Under the pieces are notes generated by a model, which had not been told where the DNA came from, did not search any database, and was given only the letters and a program-made list of their open reading frames with translations. A stretch of 64,000 nt of DNA from Sporolactobacillus pectinivorans (lineage in GTDB: Bacteria; Bacillota; Bacilli; Bacillales; Sporolactobacillaceae), in contig NZ_NXGA01000001.1 in assembly GCF_002802965.1 (NCBI RefSeq), positions 784,744 through 848,743 of the forward strand, in the 5' to 3' direction. The position numbers and the translations under genes are program-made. Below, in pieces: positions 29,361 through 37,192 of this stretch; position 1 is the stretch's first letter, and each line of letters opens with the position of its first letter.

Positions 29361-29792
29361 ATGTTATCAATTGATGAAATAAAAAAAATACTGCCCCACC
29401 GCTATCCGTTCCTGCTTGTCGACCGCGTGCTTGAAGTCGAAGACGGGAAACGGGCGGTCGGCATTAAAAATGTTTCGGTCAATGAACCGTTTTTTACTGG
29501 ACATTTTCCGGATTATCCGGTGATGCCCGGTGTGCTGATTGTTGAGGCACTTGCTCAAGTCAGCGGCATTGCTGTCCTTCATCAGGGGGCAGCCAAAAAT
29601 ATGCTGACGCTGTATGCTGGCATCGATAAATGCCGCTTTAAGCGGCAGGTGCGTCCGGGAGACCAACTCCGGCTCGAATCGGAAATTCTTCGCTTCCGTT
29701 CCGGTTTTGCCAAAGCCAAGGGCGTGGCGACCGTTGACGGTGAAGTCGCCTGCGAGGCTGAGATGATGTTTGCTTTGAAAGAAGCGGAGTAA
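29361..29792 (+). CDS. fabZ: 3-hydroxyacyl-ACP dehydratase FabZ
   Basis: Dehydrates beta-hydroxyacyl-ACP in fatty-acid elongation, 143 aa. The hot-dog fold signature is complete: [18 protein letters not shown] at the N-terminus, the catalytic histidine in [20 protein letters not shown] and the catalytic glutamate in that last motif. It follows flhOP and the EpuA-like gene, and a terminator comes 22 bases after the stop. Confidence 0.95.
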   Translation: MLSIDEIKKILPHRYPFLLVDRVLEVEDGKRAVGIKNVSVNEPFFTGHFPDYPVMPGVLIVEALAQVSGIAVLHQGAAKNMLTLYAGIDKCRFKRQVRPGDQLRLESEILRFRSGFAKAKGVATVDGEVACEAEMMFALKEAE

Positions 29793-29813
29793 TAAGAAAC
29801 AATAAAATCTGAT

Positions 29814-29863
29814 GAGCTTACTTCTTCTCGCCGAATAATCAGTGGGTGAAGGAAGCTCTTTTT
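29814..29863 (+). terminator. Terminator after fabZ
   Basis: GAGCTTACTTC pairs with GAAGGAAGCTC (one internal mismatch) across a 28-base loop, followed by TTTTT. Confidence 0.7.
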
Positions 29864-29993
29864 GCGCACTGGACCTCTTTTTCTTCACCCGTCAAAGCTT
29901 GCATTAGTACAGCAGTTAAAAAAGCTGTTGAAATAATGAACAAGCACTTTTTTTATCTGAACTTGGTTAAAAAGGTGTGGGATCTTAAAAAAG

Positions 29994-30014
29994 TGTGTAA
30001 GATTTTGTTACACA
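29994..30014. promoter_or_regulatory. Candidate operator upstream of the orotate-type cluster
   Basis: TGTGTAA-GATTTTG-TTACACA is a perfect 7-bp inverted repeat with a 7-base spacer. It lies 27 bases upstream of a good -10 (TATAAT, 30042-30047). Such a site suits a dimeric regulator. The IclR-family protein encoded downstream is the obvious candidate, but this is inference. Confidence 0.5.
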
Positions 30015-30151
30015 TGCCCACAAAAATCTGAATAATGTGCTTATAATGAATTTGTTGATTTAAGTGACGCTTTGTTTTTAAACAAAAATGAAACGATGTT
30101 CCACTTACCGGAACATAAATCAGCAATATAAATAGAGGGGTAGCGTGAAGT

Positions 30152-31405
30152 ATGTCGGAAACGGGTACACAGGAAAGTTTGGGGGGCATGTCCTTAAACG
30201 AGGATAACCAGGCGATCGGCAAATATCAGCATCAGACGGTGTGGGCCGCTTCGATCGGTTATGCCATGGATGGGCTGGATATGATGATGCTTTCATTCGT
30301 CTTGCCATTAATTATTACTTATTTCAGCATCAATCCAGCACAGGCCGGCAGCATCTCTACGATCACGTTAATGGGCGTCGTGGTCGGTGGTATCGCATTT
30401 GGTATCATGGCCGATGTTTATGGACGTGTTCGCGTGTTCACTTGGACTATTCTGATCTTTTCATTATTTACTGGGCTGTGTGCTTTCGCACCAAACCTGG
30501 CGACGTTCAACATTTTCCGGTTCCTGTCCGGGCTCGGACTTGGTGGTGAATTTGGCATCGGCATGACACTTGTCACTGAATCATGGCCAAAAAAGTTACG
30601 GACACGCGCCACGTCATATGTCGCGCTCGGCTATCAGGCCGGTACTATTCTGGCCACACTGTGCGCTGCATGGATTGCGCCGCACTTCGGCTGGCGCGGT
30701 GTCTTCCTGGTCGGCGTTGTTCCTGCACTTTTTGCCTGGTGGTCAAGACGCAGACTGAAAGAACCTGAGATGTGGCTGAATGTTAAAAAAGAAAAGAAAA
30801 ACAAAGTGTCTGTTCTTGAACTGTTTCGTTCTCCTAAAATATCATTGACAACTATTGGTCTGATTCTAATCTGCAGTGTCCAGAACTTTGGTTATTTCGG
30901 AATTATGTCATGGATGCCAACTATGCTTGCAACACAGCATCATTATACTATTGCCGGAACGGTCTATTGGACCATCTCGACAATCGCTGGGATGGTAATC
31001 GGTATTTTGGTTTTTGGTATCCTTGCCGATAAGTGGGGCCGCAAACCGACTTATATTACTTTTCAGATCTGTGCTGCACTGATTGTCTGGATCTATTTCA
31101 AGATACCGAATCCGATCTTGCTTGTCGCTCTCGGATCAATCCTCGGTTTTTTTGTCAATGGTATGATGGGCGGCTACGGCGCGCTTCTGGCGGAACATTA
31201 TAAGACGGAAGCAAGATCAACAGCCGAGAATATTATCTTTAATGTTGGCCGTTTCTTTGGCGGCTTCGGTCCGTTGATCATCGGATTCTTTGCACTCAAT
31301 CATTCGTTGAGCGCGGCGCTTGGGATTATCTCATTCGTTTATATCCTTGCGGCGCTATCGATGCTGTTCCTTGTTCCGGAAACCAAGGGCAAAGAACTGG
31401 CCTGA
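30152..31405 (+). CDS. MFS transporter, probable organic-acid importer
   Basis: Twelve-helix major facilitator of the sugar/acid:proton symporter type, 417 aa. Two MFS loop signatures are seen: GIMADVYGRVRVF after helix 2 and GILADKWGRKPTY after helix 8. GYAMDGLDMMMLSFVLP in helix 1 (with the acidic D-x-x-D) and FLSGLGLGGEFGIGMTLVTE in helix 4 are typical of carriers for aromatic acids, nicotinate and similar carboxylates. GAGGGG lies before ATG 30152. As first gene of a cluster with carbamoyl-aspartate, dihydroorotate and hydantoin-type enzymes, it probably imports orotate or a related cyclic ureide. The substrate is inference. Confidence 0.85.
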   Translation: MSETGTQESLGGMSLNEDNQAIGKYQHQTVWAASIGYAMDGLDMMMLSFVLPLIITYFSINPAQAGSISTITLMGVVVGGIAFGIMADVYGRVRVFTWTILIFSLFTGLCAFAPNLATFNIFRFLSGLGLGGEFGIGMTLVTESWPKKLRTRATSYVALGYQAGTILATLCAAWIAPHFGWRGVFLVGVVPALFAWWSRRRLKEPEMWLNVKKEKKNKVSVLELFRSPKISLTTIGLILICSVQNFGYFGIMSWMPTMLATQHHYTIAGTVYWTISTIAGMVIGILVFGILADKWGRKPTYITFQICAALIVWIYFKIPNPILLVALGSILGFFVNGMMGGYGALLAEHYKTEARSTAENIIFNVGRFFGGFGPLIIGFFALNHSLSAALGIISFVYILAALSMLFLVPETKGKELA

Positions 31406-31557
31406 CAAGTGTTGCAGGTACTTCGGACTTGTACTTGAAGTTACGCATTAAAGTAGCAGAGGAAAATAACAAGTAAACAAGCCGTTTTTAAAGCTATTAA
31501 AAGCCTTTTATGGAGAAAGATTATTGTGTTCGCATTTGCAATGAGGGGGTTTCATCG

Positions 31558-32328
31558 ATGGAATGGATGGACCGGTTTGTAAAGCTGATGGATACAATCA
31601 GCGACTGCCCTCCTTCGGGTATCGGGATTACGGAACTCTCCAAGGAGACACTGCTCAGCAAAGGCACTTTGCACCGGATGCTGCAGTGCATGCTGGACCA
31701 TAAAATCGTCTTACAGAGTCATGAAACGAAAAAATATATGCTTGGACCGAAATCAATGAAGTGGGGCAGCACTTTTCTGCAAATGCAGGATCCTGTCGGG
31801 TTGCTCGCCCAATACTGCAACAGGCTTGGTGAAGAGACGGGTTTATATGCCTTCATTTGCCGGTTTCAAGGGGATGAAATTTTCTGTACCTACACACACC
31901 AGCCCTCCGAGATGCGCAATAGCTTCTTCGTTCATGTCGGTCAGCGCATGCCTCTACACTGCGCGGCTGCCGCCGAGATCATTCTCGCCTATCAGGCGGC
32001 TGATATTATTAAGACTATGATAGAAAAAGAGAAACTGACCGCCTATACTCCGTTCACCGTCACCGATGAAACGGAAATCGCTCGCAGATTACGATTGGCA
32101 CGAGGTGCCCGGATCGCTTCTTGCATGCAGGAGCTTGAGCTTGGCCAATCTGCGCTCTCGGCTCCAATCTTCCATCAGCCCGATCAAACGGTCATCAGCA
32201 TCAGTGTTGTCGGTGATCATCACGATATAGAGGCCAGGACAGAAGACTTAATCAAAGCACTGAAGAAAATATCCGCCGAGGCCAGCGAACACCTGATGTC
32301 AATGAATACATTAAGTTCGCTGATCTGA
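31558..32328 (+). CDS. IclR-family transcriptional regulator
   Basis: About 256 aa. The N-terminal winged helix (about residues 5-65, with GITELSKETLLSKGTLHRMLQCML as recognition helices) is followed by the ligand-binding IclR effector domain (LAQYCNRLGEETGLYAFICR to the end, with HCAAAAEIILAY). GAGGGGG seven bases upstream fixes ATG 31558. The frame is open 48 bases further up. It lies between the transporter and the carbamoyl hydrolase and very probably controls the cluster in response to its substrate. Confidence 0.88.
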   Translation: MEWMDRFVKLMDTISDCPPSGIGITELSKETLLSKGTLHRMLQCMLDHKIVLQSHETKKYMLGPKSMKWGSTFLQMQDPVGLLAQYCNRLGEETGLYAFICRFQGDEIFCTYTHQPSEMRNSFFVHVGQRMPLHCAAAAEIILAYQAADIIKTMIEKEKLTAYTPFTVTDETEIARRLRLARGARIASCMQELELGQSALSAPIFHQPDQTVISISVVGDHHDIEARTEDLIKALKKISAEASEHLMSMNTLSSLI

Positions 32329-32521
32329 CAGTGGAAATGGACTAACAACTAAAAATCGGCTGACTGCGGCAGGAGCCCAAAGGAATCAGGCAGAAAACCG
32401 TGAATGTTGGCCGTTTCTTAATTTAGAGGTTGCGGTCACGGATCGACCTTAGAAAACCCAGGTCTGATTAGAGTAAAAAATCATTGAACTTTCGGGGAAT
32501 GAATTAAGGACGGCGAAACGA

Positions 32522-33790
32522 ATGGTGAACATAAAGCGATTCAAACAAACATTTGACCATGTCAATGAGTATGGAAAAACAGATAAAGGGATGACCCGGC
32601 TCGCCTACAGTGAAGAAGAAAAAGGCGTGACTGACTATTTTATCAGCTGTTGCCGGGAAGCCGACCTGTCCGTCACGTTTGATGCGGCAGGGAACGTAAT
32701 CGCGCGGCGTCCCGGGCTGGATCCTGAACTCTCGGCAGTCGGGCTCGGCTCGCACCTCGATACCGTTATTGAGGGTGGAAAATATGATGGTGTGACCGGT
32801 ACGCTTGCCGCACTTGAAATTATTCGCGATCTGAATGACAAACACATACAGACCCGGCATCCGATCGTAATCTTTGCTTTTGCATGCGAGGAATCGGCAC
32901 GTTTCGGTTTCTCTCAAATCGGCAGTAAAATTTTTGCCGGACTGATCGGAAAAAAAGAACTCGCACGTCTTACTGACAAAGAGGGAAAAGACATCCGTTC
33001 GATTCTTAATGAACGCGGGCTCGATTTCGACCGGATTGAAGAAGCCAGATGTCCCGCACCAAAATTGTCGGCCTTTCTCGAACTGCATATTGAACAGGGT
33101 CCGATGCTCGAATCCTATAACAAGGATGTTGGCGTGGTTACTGGCATCGCCGCACCGACCCGTTTCTCGATCTGTGTCAAGGGGCATGCCGCCCATTCCG
33201 GATCAACACCGATGAACCAGCGGCAGGATGCGCTGATCGGCGCGGCTGAAATTGCTCTTGAGCTTGAGAAAGCTGCCCGTCGGGAAATGGAACATGGAAC
33301 CGTAGCTACGGTCGGCGACATCGAAATCGAGCCTGGGGCGATGAATGTCATCCCTGGGGAAACCCAGTTGAAAGTAGACATCCGCAGCATCTCCCGTTCG
33401 TCGAAGGACCGTGTCGTCCGGACGCTCTATGATACCGTTGACCGTTTGTATCAGACCCGCCATCTGAAAATCGAGACGACTATGTTGAGTGACGAAACAC
33501 CGGTCCGGATGAATCCGAAAGTGATCGACTCTTTTGAAAACATCTGTGAGAAACAGGGGATAAACTATTTGACGATGCCCAGCGGCGCCGGCCATGACAC
33601 GATGAACATGGCCGCGCTCTGTCCGGCCGGCATGATTTTTGTCCCGTCGGTCGGTGGGATCAGTCATCATCCTGATGAACACACGGCTATACCTCAGATT
33701 GAAAAGGGTATCAATGTTTTGGAACAGGCTGTTCTTCACTGGGCAGAACCAGTGGATATTCCGGTGCCTAGGGAGCAGATCATCCGATGA
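32522..33790 (+). CDS. M20-family N-carbamoyl-L-amino-acid hydrolase (ureidosuccinase-like)
   Basis: Binuclear zinc amidohydrolase, 422 aa, of the hydantoinase/carbamoylase (HyuC, AllC, beta-ureidopropionase) group. It removes the carbamoyl group as CO2 and ammonia. Metal ligands can be placed: H in GLGSHLDTV (about residue 78), D in GGKYDGVTG, E in ACEESARFG, H in FLELHIEQGP (about residue 190) and H in HHPDEHTA near residue 380. The dimerisation domain holds VKGHAAHSGSTPM. In this cluster the expected substrate is N-carbamoyl-aspartate. Its stop overlaps the PyrK-like start (ATGA). Confidence 0.87.
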   Translation: MVNIKRFKQTFDHVNEYGKTDKGMTRLAYSEEEKGVTDYFISCCREADLSVTFDAAGNVIARRPGLDPELSAVGLGSHLDTVIEGGKYDGVTGTLAALEIIRDLNDKHIQTRHPIVIFAFACEESARFGFSQIGSKIFAGLIGKKELARLTDKEGKDIRSILNERGLDFDRIEEARCPAPKLSAFLELHIEQGPMLESYNKDVGVVTGIAAPTRFSICVKGHAAHSGSTPMNQRQDALIGAAEIALELEKAARREMEHGTVATVGDIEIEPGAMNVIPGETQLKVDIRSISRSSKDRVVRTLYDTVDRLYQTRHLKIETTMLSDETPVRMNPKVIDSFENICEKQGINYLTMPSGAGHDTMNMAALCPAGMIFVPSVGGISHHPDEHTAIPQIEKGINVLEQAVLHWAEPVDIPVPREQIIR

Positions 33791-34569
33791 AATATCTTTG
33801 CGGTACAATACTGGCCAATCAGCAGGTCAGCAAACGTTACTGGCGGATCGCAACGGAAGTCTCAGGACTCGATGAACCTGTCCGGCCGGGGCAGTTTTTT
33901 CATGTCCGGTGTAGCGATAACCTGAAAAATATGTTGCGACGTCCATTCAGTATCTACAAATGGAATCCGTACAACCGGATTATTGAATTTCTTTACCTTG
34001 TAAAAGGTGAGGGGACAGCCGCGTTGACAGAAAAAAGACCGGGGCAGTTGCTTGACATGATCGGGCCACTCGGGCACGGATTTAGTCTCCCGCCTAATCA
34101 GGCCCCCATTTTACTTGCGGCAAGAGGAGTTGGTGTGGCTACTCTGAACGCACTTGCTCAGAAAGCTTTAGTAGAAAAACATAATGTTTTTGTACTGATC
34201 AGCGCTCGGACACGCGCCGATCTGCTGGCGGCATCTGATCTGGAGCGAGCCGGTGCAACCGTTTTGAACGTCACTGATGAGGAAGGAACGAGCTCCGTAC
34301 CTCGGGTCGCTCGTCTGGCACAGGACTTAATCACGGAACAAAGCATTTCCGCTGCCTATACATGCGGTTCAAAAAGGCTAGCCAGACTGATACGAGAGCT
34401 GGCGGCGCAGAGCGGCATTAATGCCGAAATCGCAATCGAAGCGCACATGGCTTGCGGTATGGGAGATTGCTATGCCTGCGCCGGCAGGCTTCGTGATGGC
34501 GATCAGATCCGGACGGTACGGGTCTGCAGCGAAGGGCCTGTCTTTCCGATCCGGAAGGTGGTGCTTTAA
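33787..34569 (+). CDS. Dihydroorotate dehydrogenase electron-transfer subunit, PyrK-like
   Basis: FAD and [2Fe-2S] flavoprotein that passes electrons between NAD(H) and the PyrD subunit, 260 aa. The ferredoxin-reductase fold shows RRPFSIYKWN (FAD site, about residue 47), the NAD-binding segment ILLAARGVGVATLNALA and the iron-sulphur cysteines in HMACGMGDCYACAGRL plus a later VRVCSEGPVF. All four cysteines are present. It overlaps the hydrolase upstream by four bases and the pyrD-like gene downstream by one base, so the three are coupled. A second biosynthetic pyrK probably exists elsewhere, because this copy sits in a catabolic cluster. Confidence 0.88.
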   Translation: MKYLCGTILANQQVSKRYWRIATEVSGLDEPVRPGQFFHVRCSDNLKNMLRRPFSIYKWNPYNRIIEFLYLVKGEGTAALTEKRPGQLLDMIGPLGHGFSLPPNQAPILLAARGVGVATLNALAQKALVEKHNVFVLISARTRADLLAASDLERAGATVLNVTDEEGTSSVPRVARLAQDLITEQSISAAYTCGSKRLARLIRELAAQSGINAEIAIEAHMACGMGDCYACAGRLRDGDQIRTVRVCSEGPVFPIRKVVL

Positions 34570-35346
34570 TGGTGAGCGAACCGGACTTATCCGTAAAAAT
34601 CGGCAGCCTGGTTTTGAAAAATCCCGTCATGCCTGCCTCAGGGACATTCGGCCCGGAAATGGCCGCATTCATTGATTTTAACCGTCTTGGCGCAATCGTG
34701 CCGAAGAGTATTACAAAAGCCGCGCGTCCGGGGAACAAGATTCCGCGCGTTTGTGAAGTTGAGGGTGGGATGATCAATTCGATCGGTATTCAGAGCAAAG
34801 GTGTCGAAGCGTACATCAGGCATACACTGCCTGTCTACACGGACTTTGATGTGCCGCTGATTGCCAGCATCTCCGGAGAATCCGTTGGCGAGTTTGCGGA
34901 ACTAGCCGAACGTCTCTCGAAAGACTCGCGGGTTGCAGCGCTGGAACTCAACATATCCTGTCCGAACCTACGCAACAACGGGCGCGGACGCGCTCACCGT
35001 GGCTAATACATTTCTGGCTATGTCGATCGATATCGAGACACGGAAACCGAAGATTGGAAACATTATGGGCGGTATTTCCGGCCCGGCCGTTAAACCACTT
35101 GTCGTCCGCCTGATTTTCCAGGTGCATCAAGCCACGAAATTGCCGATTATCGGCAGCGGCGGTGTGATGAACGGGCGTGACGCCATCGAAATGATTCTGG
35201 CCGGCGCAACTGCTGTGCAAGTTGGCACGGCGAATTTTATCAGTCCAACTGCGATGCCCGAAGCCATTGACGAAATACGCCGATACATGGTAAGCCATAA
35301 TATAGAAACAATCGCCGAGCTGATCGGAAAAATAGAACTGGAATAG
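34569..35346 (+). pseudogene. PyrD-like dihydroorotate dehydrogenase with an internal deletion of about 140 bp
   Basis: The first part (34569 to about 34977) matches class 1B PyrD from the N-terminus to LELNISCPNLRNN, with the active-site cysteine region. The next bases continue in another frame at GADALTVANTFLAMSIDIETRK, and the C-terminus IGSGGVMNGRDAIEMILAGA runs to 35346. By comparison with the family, about 46 residues between these points are missing. They include the stretch with the FMN-binding lysine (VKLSPN type), and 778 bp is not a multiple of three. The product cannot be a working enzyme. Both flanks are otherwise clean, so the deletion looks recent. Confidence 0.9.
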
Positions 35347-35358
35347 AGGGGTGCCAGC

Positions 35359-36753
35359 ATGGAATGGGATTATGTCATAAAAAATGGAACCATCGTCACG
35401 CCCGGAGAGACGTATCAAGCCAATCTCTACATTAAAGACGGAAAAATTGCGGCAATTTCCGGCGAACCGCTCGAAGGAACCGCTAAGAAGGAAACGGATG
35501 CCGAGGGAAAATACATACTGCCTGGTCTGATTGATGTTCACGTGCACTCGCGCGACCCAGGCCCGACTTATAAGGAGGACTTCTTTACATCTACTCAGGC
35601 CGCTGCTGCCGGCGGAATCACCACCATCTTTGATATGCCGAATACAACGCCGCCGACAAGAGATATTGAAAGTTTCCATGCACAGGTCGCAAATCTGACA
35701 CCAAAGGCCCATGTCGATTTCGGTCTCTGGGGCATTTGTCTTGGCCACATGAACAATAAGGATATTCCGGCATTAGCCGAAGCCGGTGTGATCGGCTTCA
35801 AATATTTTTGGGGCTACGCCATCAACAAAAAGACTTTTCAGCTGACTTATAATTACAAAGCCGGTATGGATGACGTCATTCCGCCATTCTCAGACGGAGA
35901 AGTTTATGAAATCTTCCAGAATATTGCCAAGACCGGGAAAGTTCTCGCTGTTCATGCCGAGGACAGCAGCCTGATCTTGAAGCTGACGGAAAAGGTGAAA
36001 GAAAACGGCGGCACCGATTATGATGCCTTGCTCGAAGGCCGGCCGAATCTTGCTGAAGAAGTGACGATACAGATGGGCCTGTCCTTCTCGCAAGCATCCG
36101 GTGCCCACCTGCATGTGCTGCACGTGACCACAGCCGAAGGCGTTGATGCGATTCAGCAAGCCAAAGCCAAGGGCTCGCCGGTCAGTGCCGAGACATGCCC
36201 GCACTATCTGTTTCTGAGCAATGAGGATTATCCGAAAATCGGGCCAGTGATGAAGATTTATCCGCCGGTCAAATATGAAAAGGACAAAAAGCGGCTCTGG
36301 CGGGGAATCAATGACGGAACGATCACGATCATCTCTTCAGATCACGCACCGCATACACCCGAAGAGAAGAACGGTGATCTTTGGTCTATTCCGGCTGGCA
36401 TGCCCGGCACGGAAACAATGGTGCCGCTGATGTTGAATGCCGTTAACGAGGGCAGGATCACGCTGCAGAAACTGACCGCACTACTCTCTGAGAATCCGGC
36501 CAAACGTTTCGGCATCTATCCGCAAAAAGGTTCGCTTGAAGTTGGTACCGATGCCGACATCACGATAGTAGACATGAACAAAGAATCAATCATTAAAGCG
36601 GAAAACCTGCACAGCAAAAGCAAAATCACTGCCTATGACGGCTGGCACATCAAAGGCCTACCCGTCGAAACAATCGTCCGTGGTGAAACTGTCATGAAGA
36701 ATGGCGAAATTGTTCATAAACCGCTGGGTCATGTAGTCAGACCCAAAAATTAA
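35359..36753 (+). CDS. Amidohydrolase: dihydroorotase/allantoinase/hydantoinase family
   Basis: Metal-dependent cyclic-amide hydrolase, 464 aa. The metal site HVHSRDPGPTYKED (about residue 61) keeps the Arg at the position used by dihydroorotases to bind the substrate carboxylate, where allantoinases usually have Asn. DMPNTTPPT supplies the Asn used for the same purpose. A lysine in VIGFKYFWGY may be the carboxylated bridging residue. Further ligands are H in AVHAEDSS, H in LHVLHVTTAEG and D in SSDHAPHTPEEK. The N-terminal beta domain and C-terminal SLEVGTDADITIVD are complete. I favour opening of dihydroorotate to carbamoyl-aspartate in reverse of biosynthesis. Hydantoinase or allantoinase remain possible. 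Confidence 0.85.
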   Translation: MEWDYVIKNGTIVTPGETYQANLYIKDGKIAAISGEPLEGTAKKETDAEGKYILPGLIDVHVHSRDPGPTYKEDFFTSTQAAAAGGITTIFDMPNTTPPTRDIESFHAQVANLTPKAHVDFGLWGICLGHMNNKDIPALAEAGVIGFKYFWGYAINKKTFQLTYNYKAGMDDVIPPFSDGEVYEIFQNIAKTGKVLAVHAEDSSLILKLTEKVKENGGTDYDALLEGRPNLAEEVTIQMGLSFSQASGAHLHVLHVTTAEGVDAIQQAKAKGSPVSAETCPHYLFLSNEDYPKIGPVMKIYPPVKYEKDKKRLWRGINDGTITIISSDHAPHTPEEKNGDLWSIPAGMPGTETMVPLMLNAVNEGRITLQKLTALLSENPAKRFGIYPQKGSLEVGTDADITIVDMNKESIIKAENLHSKSKITAYDGWHIKGLPVETIVRGETVMKNGEIVHKPLGHVVRPKN

Positions 36754-36792
36754 AAAACGAAAGCAGAGGTCATCGGGCTTTTGCTTCTATAA

Positions 36793-36836
36793 TCAAAAAC
36801 AGCCTCCGTTCCTTCACTTCGGAGGTTGTTTTTGGA
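36793..36836 (+). terminator. Terminator of the orotate-type cluster
   Basis: TCAAAAACAGCCTCCG pairs with CGGAGGTTGTTTTTGGA (one wobble). The T5 run and complementary A-run make it usable in both directions. Confidence 0.88.
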
Positions 36837-37192
36837 CCCGAAAGAAATCTTGCCGCTGTATTCTGCTTCAACCGCACCTGGGAAATATACGCCAAAGTAG
36901 CTCCGTTTTGATTAGTTATTTGAAATCTACTATATTCCCATATATTGGATTAAGAAAAAATTAATTTTCATCATTTACAATAAATTGTGATACTCAGTTT
37001 ATGTGTGTTTTAATTGATCCTATTGAACTTTGGTTCAATCATTTGTTGTTAGCCCAAAAACGAATCATCCATTCCAATTAAACTAAAAGTCTAATGCTTC
37101 AAAGTCAGGCCGATTGAGTGGGCACAAGCTCACTATTGATCTACCACAACTTTTGAATAGTCGCACGGGACTGATCAAAGGAGATTAGATCA
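36837..37192. other. AT-rich spacer upstream of the GH73 gene
   Basis: No gene. TTGAAA at 36920-36925 with TATATT at 36941-36946 is a possible promoter with a short spacer. The ribosome binding site AAAGGAGA lies before 37193. Confidence 0.35.

Noticed and set aside
30042..30047. TATAAT upstream of the MFS gene as a complete promoter
   Set aside because: The -10 is good but no acceptable -35 lies 16-18 bases upstream, so I mention it only with the operator.
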